Assembly: GCF_000009625.1 (NCBI RefSeq) | Contig: NC_002678.2 | Coordinates: 6,418,001 to 6,482,000, forward strand | Reading direction: 5' to 3' | DNA: 64,000 bases | From: Mesorhizobium japonicum MAFF 303099 | Lineage (GTDB): Bacteria; Pseudomonadota; Alphaproteobacteria; Rhizobiales; Rhizobiaceae | Part shown: positions 1 through 8,526 of the stretch, piece by piece | Numbering within the stretch: position 1 is the stretch's first letter | Layout of the letters: every line of letters starts with the position of its first letter | The notes under the pieces: model-generated | Seen by the model: only the letters and a program-made list of their open reading frames with translations | Told to the model about the DNA's origin: nothing | Database searches by the model: none | Made by a program: the position numbers and the translations under genes

Positions 1-2
1 TG

Positions 3-21
3 ACTCGCAGGGGCGAGTTTC
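3..21 (+). terminator. small hairpin with short T run before smpB
   Basis: ACTCGC (3-8) pairs with GCGAGT (13-18) around an AGGG loop and is followed by TTT. It lies at the very edge of the window, where the preceding gene (probably dapA by the usual rhizobial order, not visible) would end. It may be a weak terminator or part of the smpB leader. The T run is short, so confidence is low. Confidence 0.3.
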
Positions 22-40
22 GAAACGGACTCTAGACGTT

Positions 41-520
41 ATGAATCAAGTCAGAAAAGCCGATCCCAACAACAAGACCGTTGCGGAAAATCGCAAGGCG
101 CGGTTTTCCTATGAGGTGCTCGACACGATCGAGGCCGGCTTGGTGCTGACCGGCACCGAGGTCAAGTCGCTGCGCCAGGGCCAGGCCAATATCCAGGACA
201 GCTATGCCTCGGTCGAAGGCGGCGAAATTTGGCTGATCAATTCCTATCTGCCCGAATATCTGCAGGCCAACCGCTTCAACCATGAGCCCAGGCGGCGGCG
301 CAAGCTCCTGCTCAACAAGCGCGAGATGGCCAAGCTGTCGCAGAGCGTCGACCGTGAAGGCATGACGCTGGTGCCGCTAAAAATCTATTTCAACGACCAG
401 GGCCGCGCCAAGCTGCTGCTCGCCGTCGGCCGCGGCAAGAAATTGCACGACAAGCGCGAAACCGAAAAGCAGCGCGACTGGTCGCGTGAGAAGGGCCGGC
501 TCTTGAAGGAGCGTGGGTGA
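41..520 (+). CDS. smpB: SsrA-binding protein SmpB
   Basis: 159 aa. SmpB binds tmRNA and delivers it to ribosomes stalled on broken messages (trans-translation, cytoplasm). The early stretch [19 protein letters not shown], the motif [19 protein letters not shown], and the basic C-terminal tail ([18 protein letters not shown], then [11 protein letters not shown]) are classic SmpB; the tail enters the mRNA channel. Length is normal for the family. The ATG start agrees with the conserved N-terminus. The tmRNA gene itself is not in this window. Assignment is essentially certain. Confidence 0.97.
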   Translation: MNQVRKADPNNKTVAENRKARFSYEVLDTIEAGLVLTGTEVKSLRQGQANIQDSYASVEGGEIWLINSYLPEYLQANRFNHEPRRRRKLLLNKREMAKLSQSVDREGMTLVPLKIYFNDQGRAKLLLAVGRGKKLHDKRETEKQRDWSREKGRLLKERG

Positions 521-607
521 GAGACGTCAGGCGGTAGCCCTCGAAAAGCCAGGTTGGCTTCCAAGTTTCGGGCAAGCGCAACCGGCAGATACCAGAGGGG
601 ATAGCCT

Positions 608-1351
608 TTGAAGAACCGGATCATCCTATGGGGATCGGTCTGCCTGGTTTTTGCAGCGCTGGGCGTGGCAGGCGGCTTCATCTACTTCCACACCTATTCT
701 CCCGACCGTAGCAAATATCCGGTCAGAGGCATCGACGTCTCGCATCATCAGGGCCAGATCGACTGGCGGCGCGTTGCCGCCGACGATGTCGCCTTCGCCA
801 TCATCAAGGCGACCGAGGGCGGCGATCATGTCGACCGCGCCTTTGCCACCAATCTGCGTGAGGCCCGCGCGGCTGGCATCGCCGTCGGCGCCTATCATTT
901 CTTCACCTTCTGCCGGCCCGGCGCCGACCAGGCGAAGAATTTCATCTCGGTGGTACCGCACGATCAGCCTCTGCTGCCGCCGGTGGTCGATGTCGAGTTC
1001 GGCGGCAATTGTCCGCAGCGTCCGTCGCCTGAACAGTTGAATGCTGAACTCCAGGCTTTCCTCGGACCCGTCGAGGCGGCGTTCGGCAAGACGGCGATCG
1101 TCTATCTGACCGATGAGGCGGAGGCCGCCTATGCCCGGCAGATCGCTGCTCGCCCGCTCTGGCTTCGCTCGCTGCTCATGGAGCCGGACCGCCACGACTG
1201 GGTCTATTGGCAGTACCACAACCAGGGGCGCGTGGATGGCATCCAGGGCAACGTCGACCTGAACGTTCTGCAGGGCGGGCCGGTCGTGCTAGCCGCGCTG
1301 TTTTCAGCATCACCGGGATCGATCCCTCCGGACGCTCCGCCGTCCCCGTGA
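608..1351 (+). CDS. GH25 (Chalaropsis-type) lysozyme-like muramidase, membrane-anchored
   Basis: 247 aa, TTG start. An N-terminal hydrophobic helix (about residues 4-26) should act as signal anchor or uncleaved signal peptide, placing the catalytic domain in the periplasm. Motif GIDVSHHQGQIDW (about residue 40) and the DVEF acidic pair (about residue 123) are the GH25 active-site strands; AFAIIKATEG and GAYHFF are further family hallmarks. GH25 enzymes cleave the N-acetylmuramyl beta-1,4 bond of peptidoglycan. It lies 87 bp after smpB on the same strand and could be read through from it. The C-terminus is proline-rich and probably disordered. No phage context, so a housekeeping wall remodelling role is more likely than lysis. 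Confidence 0.88.
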   Translation: MKNRIILWGSVCLVFAALGVAGGFIYFHTYSPDRSKYPVRGIDVSHHQGQIDWRRVAADDVAFAIIKATEGGDHVDRAFATNLREARAAGIAVGAYHFFTFCRPGADQAKNFISVVPHDQPLLPPVVDVEFGGNCPQRPSPEQLNAELQAFLGPVEAAFGKTAIVYLTDEAEAAYARQIAARPLWLRSLLMEPDRHDWVYWQYHNQGRVDGIQGNVDLNVLQGGPVVLAALFSASPGSIPPDAPPSP

Positions 1352-1382
1352 ACCCATTCAGGGAACAGCGCTCACTGCCGCT

Positions 1383-1745
1383 TTATGCTGCAACCTGCGA
1401 AACCTCCGGCGCCAGCGTCACATTCGCATCGCCCCATTCTTTCAAGGCGGTGATCACCGGCGCCAGGCTTCTGCCACGCGGTGTCAGGCTGTATTCCACC
1501 TTCGGCGGCACTTCCGGATAGATCTTGCGATCAATCAGCCCATCGGCTTCCAGTTCGCGCAACTGATTGGTCAGCATGCGCTGCGTGCAGTTCGGAATGC
1601 GCCGGCGGATTTCGTTGAAGCGCAGCGTACCCTCGAACAGATGGTAGAGCACGACGCCTTTCCACTTTCCGTCGATATAGCGCAGCGTTCCCTCCACGGT
1701 GCAGCCGGGGCTGCAATCGAATCGTTCATGACGAATGCGCGGCAT
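1383..1745 (-). CDS. HxlR-family winged-helix transcriptional regulator
   Basis: 120 aa from the ATG at 1745; longer in-frame starts exist but lack homology-like sequence. The motif DCSPGCTVEGTLRYIDGKWK followed by VLYHLFEGTLRFNEIRR and CTQRMLTNQLRELEADGLI is the DUF24/HxlR winged helix. Several members of this family (YodB, HypR, QorR types) use the conserved N-terminal cysteine, here in DCSPGC, to sense quinones, diamide or hypochlorite. It is divergent from an alcohol dehydrogenase/quinone reductase-like gene, the usual target of such regulators. Redox or electrophile sensing is inferred from family and context, not shown. Confidence 0.9.
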   Translation of the reverse strand: MPRIRHERFDCSPGCTVEGTLRYIDGKWKGVVLYHLFEGTLRFNEIRRRIPNCTQRMLTNQLRELEADGLIDRKIYPEVPPKVEYSLTPRGRSLAPVITALKEWGDANVTLAPEVSQVAA

Positions 1746-1765
1746 CACGGTATCCTTTTCGACAC

Positions 1766-1805
1766 TATGTGCTTTATATGTGCATTCTTGCGCTTGACGC
1801 ACATA
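1766..1805. promoter_or_regulatory. candidate HxlR operator: three TATGTGC half-sites
   Basis: Within the 110-bp divergent region, TATGTGC occurs at 1766-1772 and 1777-1783 (11 bp apart, one helical turn) and in inverted orientation as GCACATA at 1799-1805. Phased repeats plus a dyad between a regulator and its divergent enzyme gene fit an auto-regulated operator. No measured binding is implied. Confidence 0.5.
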
Positions 1806-1855
1806 ATCCGCATCTCTGCCCCAGACAAAGCTCAACAGCAATCGCGGAGACCAGA

Positions 1856-2869
1856 ATGCGCGCCGTCGGCTATCAAATCCCAGCCCCGATCACCGATGAA
1901 GCCTCCCTTGTCGATATCGACCTGCCCAAGCCGGAGCCGAAAGGCCGTCAACTGCTGGTCGAGGTAAAGGCGATCTCGGTCAATCCCGTTGACACCAAGA
2001 TAAGGCGAAGTGCCAAACCCGAAGCCGGAAGCTGGCGTGTGCTTGGCTGGGACGCTGCCGGCCGGGTCGTTGCAACGGGGCAGGATGCCAGCCTGTTCAA
2101 GCCCGGAGACGACGTCTTCTATTCCGGTGCGCTCGCGCCGCAAGGCACCAATGCCGAGTTCCACCTTGTCGATGAGCGCCTCGTCGGCCGCAAGCCCAGT
2201 TCGCTCGACTATGCGCAGGCTGCCGCGCTGCCGCTGACGGCGATCACCGCTTTTGAGGCGCTGTTCGATCGCCTTGACGTGAAGAAGCCTGTCGTGGGTG
2301 CCGCGAATGCCATCCTGATCATCGGCGGCGCCGGCGGCGTCGGCTCGATCGCGGTTCAGCTTGCACGCCAACTGACCGATCTGACGGTAATCGCCACCGC
2401 ATCAAGGCCAGAGACACGCGACTGGGTGCTTGGGCTTGGCGCCCATCATGTCATCGATCATTCCAAGCCGCTGGCTGCCGAAGTCGCGGCACTCGGTATC
2501 GGCGCACCAGCCTTCGTGTTCTCGACAACCAACACCGACCGGCACCTGGCCGAGATTGCCGAATTGATCGCACCGCAAGGCCGGTTCGGGGTGATCGACG
2601 ATCCCCAGACGCTGGATATCAGTCCGTTCAAACGCAAGAGCGTTTCGGTCCATTGGGAACTGATGTTCACCCGCTCGCTGTTCGAGACGCAGGACATGGC
2701 CGCGCAGGGCGGGCATCTGAACGAGTTGTCGCGCCTTGTCGACGCAGGCACCGTCCGCACCACCTTGGGCGAAACCTTCGGTCGGATCAATGCCGCCAAT
2801 CTGAAGCGCGCCCATGCACTGATCGAGACCGGCAAGGCCAAGGGCAAGATCGTGCTGGAGGGGTTCTGA
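1856..2869 (+). CDS. zinc-type alcohol dehydrogenase / quinone oxidoreductase family protein (MDR superfamily)
   Basis: 337 aa from ATG 1856 (MRAVGYQIPAPITDEASL). MDR layout: N-terminal GroES-like substrate domain with VKAISVNPVDTKIR and GWDAAGRVV, then a Rossmann NADPH fold with ILIIGGAGGVGSIAVQLARQ (about residues 150-170). The zinc-binding Cys/His ligands of true ADHs are not evident, so it resembles the TIGR02817/quinone reductase branch. The divergent HxlR gene suggests induction by electrophiles or quinones. The precise substrate is unknown. Confidence 0.88.
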   Translation: MRAVGYQIPAPITDEASLVDIDLPKPEPKGRQLLVEVKAISVNPVDTKIRRSAKPEAGSWRVLGWDAAGRVVATGQDASLFKPGDDVFYSGALAPQGTNAEFHLVDERLVGRKPSSLDYAQAAALPLTAITAFEALFDRLDVKKPVVGAANAILIIGGAGGVGSIAVQLARQLTDLTVIATASRPETRDWVLGLGAHHVIDHSKPLAAEVAALGIGAPAFVFSTTNTDRHLAEIAELIAPQGRFGVIDDPQTLDISPFKRKSVSVHWELMFTRSLFETQDMAAQGGHLNELSRLVDAGTVRTTLGETFGRINAANLKRAHALIETGKAKGKIVLEGF

Positions 2870-2876
2870 AAGGGCG

Positions 2877-3533
2877 TTATTTCCGCAGGAACGCCGCGAT
2901 CTCGCTGAACACGTTGACGAACATTTCTTCCGTCAGGACACCGGTGTTGGTGTTGTAGCGCGAGCAATGATAGCTGGAAAACAGCGCGATGCCGCCGGCC
3001 GGCAACTGCCCGCCATGCTTGAACGGATAGGCGGCAACGCGCCCGCCGAGCGCCCGCACGGTCGACTGGTGCGCGATCGATCCAAGCGCCAGCACCGCGC
3101 GTAGCTTGGGAAAGCGCGCGATCGTCGGCACCAGGAATGTTCGGCAGGTGGCGATCTCGGCGCCGACAGGCTTGTTCTCCGGCGGCACGCAGCGCACCGC
3201 ATTGGTGATCGCCGTGCCGACAAGCTCCAGCCCGTCATCGGGCCGCGCCTTGAACTCACCCCGTGCAAAGCCGTGCGCGATCAGCGTCGAGTAGAGCAGG
3301 TCGCCGGCATAGTCGCCGGTGAAGGGGCGTCCGGTGCGGTTGGCGCCGCGCAGGCCGGGCGCCAGCCCGACGATCAGAAGCTGGACCGTGTCCTCGCCCT
3401 GCGGCGGCAGGAAGGTCGGCACCGGCGCGTTGAACCAGGACGGCTCGCGCTGCCGCCACTCGGCTATGAAATCATGCAGCCGCGGGCAGAGCGGGCAGTC
3501 GCGACCCGGTTCGGCTTGGGAGAGGGCGGTCAA
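2877..3533 (-). CDS. uracil-DNA glycosylase, family 5 (UDGb type)
   Basis: 218 aa from a TTG at 3533. The motif GLAPGLRGANRTGRPFTGD (about residues 56-74) is the family-5 active-site motif I. CPLCPR at the N-terminus plus cysteines in CVPP and CRTF give the four ligands of the [4Fe-4S] cluster seen in family 4/5 enzymes. Motif II is around SSYHCSRYNTNTG. The enzyme removes deaminated bases (uracil, hypoxanthine) in base-excision repair. It starts 11 bp after the NYN gene ends on the same strand, so the two probably form one transcript. The TTG is preferred because longer frames run into the NYN gene. Confidence 0.88.
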   Translation of the reverse strand: MTALSQAEPGRDCPLCPRLHDFIAEWRQREPSWFNAPVPTFLPPQGEDTVQLLIVGLAPGLRGANRTGRPFTGDYAGDLLYSTLIAHGFARGEFKARPDDGLELVGTAITNAVRCVPPENKPVGAEIATCRTFLVPTIARFPKLRAVLALGSIAHQSTVRALGGRVAAYPFKHGGQLPAGGIALFSSYHCSRYNTNTGVLTEEMFVNVFSEIAAFLRK

Positions 3534-3544
3534 GGCGACCGGCC

Positions 3545-4126
3545 TCAGTAGTCATCCTCATCGACTTCAGCCGGTTCGGGACGGCGCACGGGCCTCTCCG
3601 AGGGATCGCGGCCGACTTCGTTCTTCAGCGTCGTCAGGTCGATGAAGTGGTCGGCCTGGCGGCGCAGATCGTCCGAGATCATCGGCGGTTGCGAGGCCAT
3701 GGTCGAGACGATCGACACCTTGCGGCCGCGCCGTTGCAGCGCTTCGACCAGCGTGCGGAAATCGCCGTCGCCGGAGAAAATGACATAGTGGTCGACGACA
3801 TCGGCGAGCTCCAGCGCATCGACGGTGAGTTCGATGTCCATATTGCCCTTGATCTTGCGGCGGCCGGTCGAGTCGGTGAATTCCTTGGCGGGCTTGGTCA
3901 CCACCTTGAAGCCGTTGTAGTCGAGCCAGTCGATCAGCGGGCGGATCGAGGAATATTCCTGATCCTCGACCAGCGCCGTGTAATAATAGGCGCGCAAGAG
4001 ATAGCCGCGCTTCTGGAAACTCGACAAGAGCTTGCGATAGTCGATGTCGAAGCCGAGCGCCCGCGAGGTGGCGTAGAGATTGGCACCGTCGATGAACAGG
4101 GCGATTTTTTCACGTGGGTCGAACAT
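3545..4126 (-). CDS. NYN-domain (LabA/DUF88) protein, PIN-like nuclease fold
   Basis: 193 aa. ALFIDGANLYATSR at the start, the mid-protein DIELTVDAL, and YVIFSGDGDFRTLVEALQRRG (about residues 116-136) supply the conserved acidic residues of the NYN metal-dependent ribonuclease fold. LabA-like proteins occur widely; most bacterial members are uncharacterised and an RNA-processing role is inferred. The tail is acidic (EVDEDDY). It heads a leftward pair with the uracil-DNA glycosylase and is divergent from rpoZ. Confidence 0.85.
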   Translation of the reverse strand: MFDPREKIALFIDGANLYATSRALGFDIDYRKLLSSFQKRGYLLRAYYYTALVEDQEYSSIRPLIDWLDYNGFKVVTKPAKEFTDSTGRRKIKGNMDIELTVDALELADVVDHYVIFSGDGDFRTLVEALQRRGRKVSIVSTMASQPPMISDDLRRQADHFIDLTTLKNEVGRDPSERPVRRPEPAEVDEDDY

Positions 4127-4448
4127 GGAAAATATTCCTTTTCGAAAAATGCGGCCGTCTAAACGAAATGCGATAGCGACTATCGGTCAGCCTCTTAATA
4201 AACGGCTGACCTTGTCCATCCGAGATAACGCCAGTTTGGTGGCAATCCAAGGCATGATGGGGCAATGCAAGCAATTGTGATCGCGGCGTCGAACGAACGA
4301 CGCGGCCGGTTTTGCCAAATCCGTCGTCCGGGCAGGGGGACTGAGCGCCCAATAGCCCCGCCAATGCCATGATGCTTGTATTTTGGCGGCGTTCGGGTTA
4401 TGGACCGCGCCTGTTTTCCATCAAATCCAGGCATGAAAGGGGCAGTCC
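4127..4448. other. 322-bp divergent intergenic region, NYN gene / rpoZ
   Basis: No convincing gene. It holds the leftward NYN promoter and the rightward rpoZ promoter; a possible rpoZ -35/-10 pair is CTTGTA (4375-4380) with TTATGG 17 bp later, which is weak. One clear inverted repeat is listed separately at 4185-4211. Confidence 0.5.
4185..4211. repeat. perfect 8-bp inverted repeat upstream of the NYN gene
   Basis: GGTCAGCC (4185-4192) and GGCTGACC (4204-4211) flank an AT-rich 11-nt spacer (TCTTAATAAAC). It sits about 60 bp upstream of the NYN start codon. There is no T run on either side, so an operator is likelier than a terminator. The AT-rich spacer could contain a -10. Confidence 0.45.
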
Positions 4449-4850
4449 ATGGCCCGCGTAACCGTTGAAGATTGCATCGACAAGGTCGACAACCGCTTCG
4501 AGCTGGTGCTTTTGGCCGGCCACCGTGCTCGCCAGATCAGCCAGGGCGCACAGATCACCGTTCCTCGCGACAACGACAAGAACCCGGTCATCGCCTTGCG
4601 CGAGATCGCCGACGAGACGCTGTCGCCCGACGACCTCAAGGAAGATCTGATCCATTCGCTGCAGAAGCATGTCGAGGTCGACGAGCCCGAGGCCGATGGC
4701 GAGGTGATCGCCGATCAGACCGGCGCCGCTGTCGCGGCCACCGAAACCGACGACGCCGAGGACAACATCACCTTCGATCGCATGACTGAGGAAGACCTGC
4801 TGGCCGGCATCGAAGGTCTGGTACCGCCGGAAAAGAGCGACGACTACTAA
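4449..4850 (+). CDS. rpoZ: RNA polymerase omega subunit
   Basis: 133 aa. [20 protein letters not shown] and [15 protein letters not shown], then [18 protein letters not shown], are signature omega sequence; the acidic C-terminal extension (many D/E, ending PPEKSDDY) is usual in rhizobia. Omega helps beta-prime fold and, in many bacteria, forms part of a ppGpp site on the polymerase. It is followed by rsh, the ppGpp synthetase/hydrolase, the same order seen in many alphaproteobacteria. The ATG has an AAAGGGGCAG purine stretch upstream. Confidence 0.97.
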   Translation: MARVTVEDCIDKVDNRFELVLLAGHRARQISQGAQITVPRDNDKNPVIALREIADETLSPDDLKEDLIHSLQKHVEVDEPEADGEVIADQTGAAVAATETDDAEDNITFDRMTEEDLLAGIEGLVPPEKSDDY

Positions 4851-4921
4851 GAGAGTTTTCTGGACCTGCCCGGAACACGTTTCCGGCACTTCCGTCCCGG
4901 CAGTTTCGTGGCTATCTATGA

Positions 4922-4949
4922 CATGCGCCGTACAGCAGTGCGGCGCATG
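4922..4949 (+). promoter_or_regulatory. stem-loop in the rpoZ-rsh intergenic leader
   Basis: CATGCGCCG (4922-4930) and CGGCGCATG (4941-4949) form a perfect 9-bp stem with a 10-nt loop, ending 29 nt before the rsh start codon. There is no T run, so it does not look like a simple terminator. It could attenuate or stabilise the rsh message, or be a dyad operator. Confidence 0.4.
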
Positions 4950-4978
4950 ATTCATTTCATCGCTGAGAGATTCCGCCC

Positions 4979-7207
4979 ATGATGCGTCAGTATGAGCTTG
5001 TCGAGCGCGTCCAGCGCTACAAGCCTGACGTCAATGAGGCGTTGCTCAACAAGGCCTATGTCTATGCCATGCAGAAGCATGGCCACCAGAAGCGCGCTTC
5101 CGGCGATCCCTATTTCTCGCATCCGCTCGAAGTCGCTGCCATCCTCACCGAAATGCATATGGACGAGGCAACGATCGCTGTCGCTTTGCTGCACGACACC
5201 ATCGAAGACACAACCGCGACGCGGGCCGAGATCGACGATCTGTTCGGCCCCGAAATGGGCAAGCTGGTCGAGGGCCTGACCAAGCTGAAGAAGCTTGATC
5301 TCGTCTCCAAGAAGGCCGAGCAGGCGGAGAACCTGCGCAAGCTGCTGCTGGCGATCTCGGAAGACGTCCGCGTGCTGCTGGTCAAGCTCGCCGACCGCCT
5401 GCACAACATGCGCACCCTCGACCACATGCCGGAGGCCAAGCGCCTGCGCATCGCCGAGGAGACGATGGACATCTATGCGCCGCTGGCCGGGCGCATGGGC
5501 ATGCAAGGCATGCGCGAGGAGCTGGAGGAGATCGCCTTCCGCTACATCAATCCGGAAGCCTACCGTGCCGTCACCGCGCGGCTTGCCGAGATCTTCGAAC
5601 GCAACAAGGGCGTGCTGACCGACATCGAAAAGGCGCTGTCGGCGCTGTTTGAAAAGCATGCCATCAACGCCGGCGTGAAGAGCCGCCAGAAGAAGCCGTG
5701 GTCGGTGTTCCGCAAGATGGAGGCCAAGGCGCTTTCCTTCGAGCAACTGTCCGACATTTTCGGCTTTCGTGTCGTCGTCGATACGGTCGAGGACTGCTAT
5801 CGCGCGCTCGGCGCCATCCACACCACCTGGTCGATGGTGCCCGGCCGCTTCAAGGACTACATCTCGACGCCGAAGCAGAACGACTATCGCTCGATCCACA
5901 CCACCATCGTCGGCCCCTCGCGCCAGCGCGTCGAACTGCAGATCCGCACCCGCGAGATGAACAAGATCGCCGAATACGGCGTCGCGGCGCACTCGATCTA
6001 CAAGGACACCGGCGGCAAGACGAACGGTGCCGGCCATGCGATCTCGAAGGAGACCAACGCCTATGCCTGGCTGCGGCGCACCATCGAGCAGCTTGCCGAA
6101 GGTGACAATCCCGAGGATTTTCTCGAAAACACCAAGCTGGAACTGTTCCAGGACCAGGTGTTCTGCTTCACTCCGAAAGGCATGCTGATTGCCTTGCCGC
6201 GCGGTGCCACGCCCATCGATTTCGCCTATGCGGTGCACACCGATGTCGGCGACACCTGTGTCGGCGCCAAGGTCAACGGCCGCATCATGCCGTTGATGAC
6301 GGAACTGAAGAATGGCGACGAGGTCGAGATCATCCGCTCCAAGGCGCAAGTGCCGCCGGCGGCGTGGGAATCGGTCGTCGTCACCGGCAAGGCGCGCGCC
6401 GCCATCCGCCGGGCCACCAAGAACGCCATTCGCAAGCAGTATTCCGGCCTCGGCGCGCGTATTCTCGAACGCGCCTTCGAACGCGCCGGCAAGAATTTCA
6501 CCAAGGAAAGCCTGAAGCCGGTGCTGCACCGGCTGGCGCGCAAGGATATCGAGGACGTGCTGGCGTCCGTCGGCCGTGGCGAACTCGCCTCCACCGACGT
6601 TATGAAGGCGGTCTTCCCCGACTACAAGGACGAGCGTGTCACGCCGGCAGCGCCCAAGCAGCGCGAGGAGGGCTGGTCGAAGATCCGCAACGCCGCCGGC
6701 ATGCTGTTCCAGATTCCGGGCCGCGCCGCGCGCAAGGACAAGGACCAGCCGCGCGACGGCGCCGTGCCGATCCGCGGCGTACGCGGCGACCTGCCGGTGC
6801 GCTTCGCGCCGGAGGGTGCTGTGCCCGGCGATCGCATCGTTGGCATCGTCCAGCCGGGCACCGGCATCACCATCTATCCGATCCAGTCGCCGGCGCTGCA
6901 GGCTTTCGATGACCAGCCCGAGCGCTGGATCGATGTGCGCTGGGACATTGACGAGCGCACCAAGGAGCGCTTCCCCGCGCGTGTCTCGGTCACCGCCATC
7001 AATGCGCCGGGCTCGCTCGCCGATATCGCCCAGGTCGTTGCGTCCAACGACGCCAACATCCATACGCTGTCGATGGTGCGCACCGCGCCCGACTTCACCG
7101 AAATGCTGATCGATCTCGAAGTCTGGGATCTGAAGCATCTCAACCGGCTGCTGTCGCAGCTCAAGGACAATTCGAGCGTCAGCGATGCACGGCGCGTGAA
7201 TGGCTGA
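4979..7207 (+). CDS. rsh: bifunctional (p)ppGpp synthetase/hydrolase (RelA/SpoT, Rsh)
   Basis: 742 aa. Domains in order: HD hydrolase (FSHPLEVAAIL, LHDTIEDT with H72-D73 and E76-D77), synthetase (FGFRVVVDTVEDCYRALG, FKDYISTPKQNDYRSIHT, ELQIRTREMNKIAEYG), TGS (VFCFTPKGMLIALPRGAT, about residue 390), then a C-terminal ACT domain (INAPGSLADIAQVVASNDAN). The HDxxED motif is intact, so hydrolase activity is expected together with synthetase. As the single long Rsh of rhizobia it sets ppGpp levels in starvation and symbiosis. It follows rpoZ and precedes pyrE by 30 bp. Length is typical. Confidence 0.96.
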   Translation: MMRQYELVERVQRYKPDVNEALLNKAYVYAMQKHGHQKRASGDPYFSHPLEVAAILTEMHMDEATIAVALLHDTIEDTTATRAEIDDLFGPEMGKLVEGLTKLKKLDLVSKKAEQAENLRKLLLAISEDVRVLLVKLADRLHNMRTLDHMPEAKRLRIAEETMDIYAPLAGRMGMQGMREELEEIAFRYINPEAYRAVTARLAEIFERNKGVLTDIEKALSALFEKHAINAGVKSRQKKPWSVFRKMEAKALSFEQLSDIFGFRVVVDTVEDCYRALGAIHTTWSMVPGRFKDYISTPKQNDYRSIHTTIVGPSRQRVELQIRTREMNKIAEYGVAAHSIYKDTGGKTNGAGHAISKETNAYAWLRRTIEQLAEGDNPEDFLENTKLELFQDQVFCFTPKGMLIALPRGATPIDFAYAVHTDVGDTCVGAKVNGRIMPLMTELKNGDEVEIIRSKAQVPPAAWESVVVTGKARAAIRRATKNAIRKQYSGLGARILERAFERAGKNFTKESLKPVLHRLARKDIEDVLASVGRGELASTDVMKAVFPDYKDERVTPAAPKQREEGWSKIRNAAGMLFQIPGRAARKDKDQPRDGAVPIRGVRGDLPVRFAPEGAVPGDRIVGIVQPGTGITIYPIQSPALQAFDDQPERWIDVRWDIDERTKERFPARVSVTAINAPGSLADIAQVVASNDANIHTLSMVRTAPDFTEMLIDLEVWDLKHLNRLLSQLKDNSSVSDARRVNG

Positions 7208-7237
7208 CATGGCTGATCTATTTGGGGGCAGGCGCAG

Positions 7238-7816
7238 ATGAAGACCGATGAAGTGCTGGGCATTTTCCGCGAGGCGGGTGCTGTTCTGGAGGGGCATTTC
7301 ATCCTGACGTCGGGCCTGCGCAGCCCGGTCTTCCTGCAGAAGGCACGGGTGTTCATGCATGCCGACAAGACCGAGCGGCTTTGCAGGGCGCTGGCCGAAA
7401 AGATCCGGGCAGCGGTGCCAGGCAAGATCGACTATGTCGTCGGCCCTGCGATCGGCGGCCTGATCCCGGCCTACGAAACCTCGCGCCATCTCGGCGTGCC
7501 GGCGATCTGGGTCGAGCGGGAAGGGGGCGAGTTCCGCCTGCGCCGCTTCGAGATCGCCAGGGGTGCGCGCGTCGTCATCGTCGAGGATATCGTCACCACC
7601 GGCCTGTCGATCCGCGAAACCATCGAGTGCCTGCGCGAGCTTGGCGCCGAGGTGGTGGCGGCCGCCTGCATCATCGACCGTTCGGCCGGCAAGACCCATG
7701 TCGGCGTGCCGCTGATCGCGCTCGCCGAATACGAGGTTCCGGCCTATCCGCCGGACCGGCTGCCGCCGGAGCTTGCCGCGATACCTGCGGTCAAGCCTGG
7801 CAGCCGCAACATCTGA
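7238..7816 (+). CDS. pyrE: orotate phosphoribosyltransferase
   Basis: 192 aa. Converts orotate plus PRPP to OMP in pyrimidine synthesis. [20 protein letters not shown] binds orotate, [16 protein letters not shown] is the first phosphate loop, and [14 protein letters not shown] (about residues 111-124) is the PRPP-binding motif. The length fits the rhizobial/archaeal-type PyrE. It lies 30 bp after rsh and is probably cotranscribed. A purine stretch (GGGGGCAGG) precedes the ATG. Confidence 0.96.
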   Translation: MKTDEVLGIFREAGAVLEGHFILTSGLRSPVFLQKARVFMHADKTERLCRALAEKIRAAVPGKIDYVVGPAIGGLIPAYETSRHLGVPAIWVEREGGEFRLRRFEIARGARVVIVEDIVTTGLSIRETIECLRELGAEVVAAACIIDRSAGKTHVGVPLIALAEYEVPAYPPDRLPPELAAIPAVKPGSRNI

Positions 7817-7862
7817 CCGTGGATGTCGCCCAAAAGTGTGCAGCGGTTTTGGGAGTAACGAC

Positions 7863-8264
7863 ATGCATGAAAACAAATTCGAAACGATCGTCGGGATCGA
7901 TCATTTCGTGCTGACGGTGGCGTCGCTCGAAGCGACCTGCGCCTTTTACCAGCGCGTGCTGGGTTTCGAGCGCATCGACACGCCGGGCCGGCCAACAGCG
8001 CTGGCTTTTGGCAGCCAGAAGATCAATGTCCATGAAATCCGCCGCACTTTCGAGCCGAAGGCGAAGGTGGCGACGCCAGGGTCGGGCGATTTCTGCCTGG
8101 TTACCGGACGACCGCTCGACGAAATCCGTGCCCGTCTCGAAGCCAATGGCGTTGCGCTCGAACTGGGACCGGTCGAGCGCATTGGGGCGCGCGGTCCGAT
8201 GATGTCTGTCTATTTCCGCGATCCGGACGGCAATCTTGTCGAAGTCAGCCAGTACTTGCGGTAG
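7863..8264 (+). CDS. VOC (glyoxalase/dioxygenase fold) family protein
   Basis: 133 aa from ATG 7863, which has GGGAGT about 5 nt upstream. VGIDHFVLTVASLEATCAFY at the N-terminus and YFRDPDGNLVEVSQY at the C-terminus are the paired beta-alpha-beta modules with the metal ligands (H near residue 13, E in LVEVS). Close relatives are usually annotated as virulence-type VOC proteins of unknown substrate. It follows pyrE by 46 bp. Confidence 0.85.
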   Translation: MHENKFETIVGIDHFVLTVASLEATCAFYQRVLGFERIDTPGRPTALAFGSQKINVHEIRRTFEPKAKVATPGSGDFCLVTGRPLDEIRARLEANGVALELGPVERIGARGPMMSVYFRDPDGNLVEVSQYLR

Positions 8265-8526
8265 TGTCTCAGGCATCCGGCTGCGACAATAAGCCGAAGC
8301 CATTCTCAAATTCGCCGCGATTGTCGGGTGTTGGAGACGTGAACCTTACCAAAGATTATGGCGGCGCGGCCGCTGTGCAGGTAGCCTTCGGTTGTTGTCG
8401 GGGCTGCGGATCGCTATATCAAAGTGGCGATTGCCTTCGGGCGACCGTAAAGCGCAAGATATGGCGGTTGAAGCCCGGCTGAAGACGGCCGGCATGCAAG
8501 CTGTAAAGTATCGGGAATAGAAAAGA

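Noticed and set aside
608..1351. Prophage endolysin
   Set aside because: GH25 fold fits, but there is a membrane anchor and no holin, structural or integrase gene nearby.
4952..7876. A 974-codon open frame on the minus strand opposite rsh and pyrE
   Set aside because: High-GC antisense shadow: low-complexity Arg/Gly/Asp/His-rich translation with no domain, fully covered by two certain genes on the other strand.
8264..8482. Possible 72-codon gene between the VOC and DUF2062 genes
   Set aside because: No Shine-Dalgarno, no domain and no codon bias typical of this genome; the 262-bp gap is taken as non-coding.
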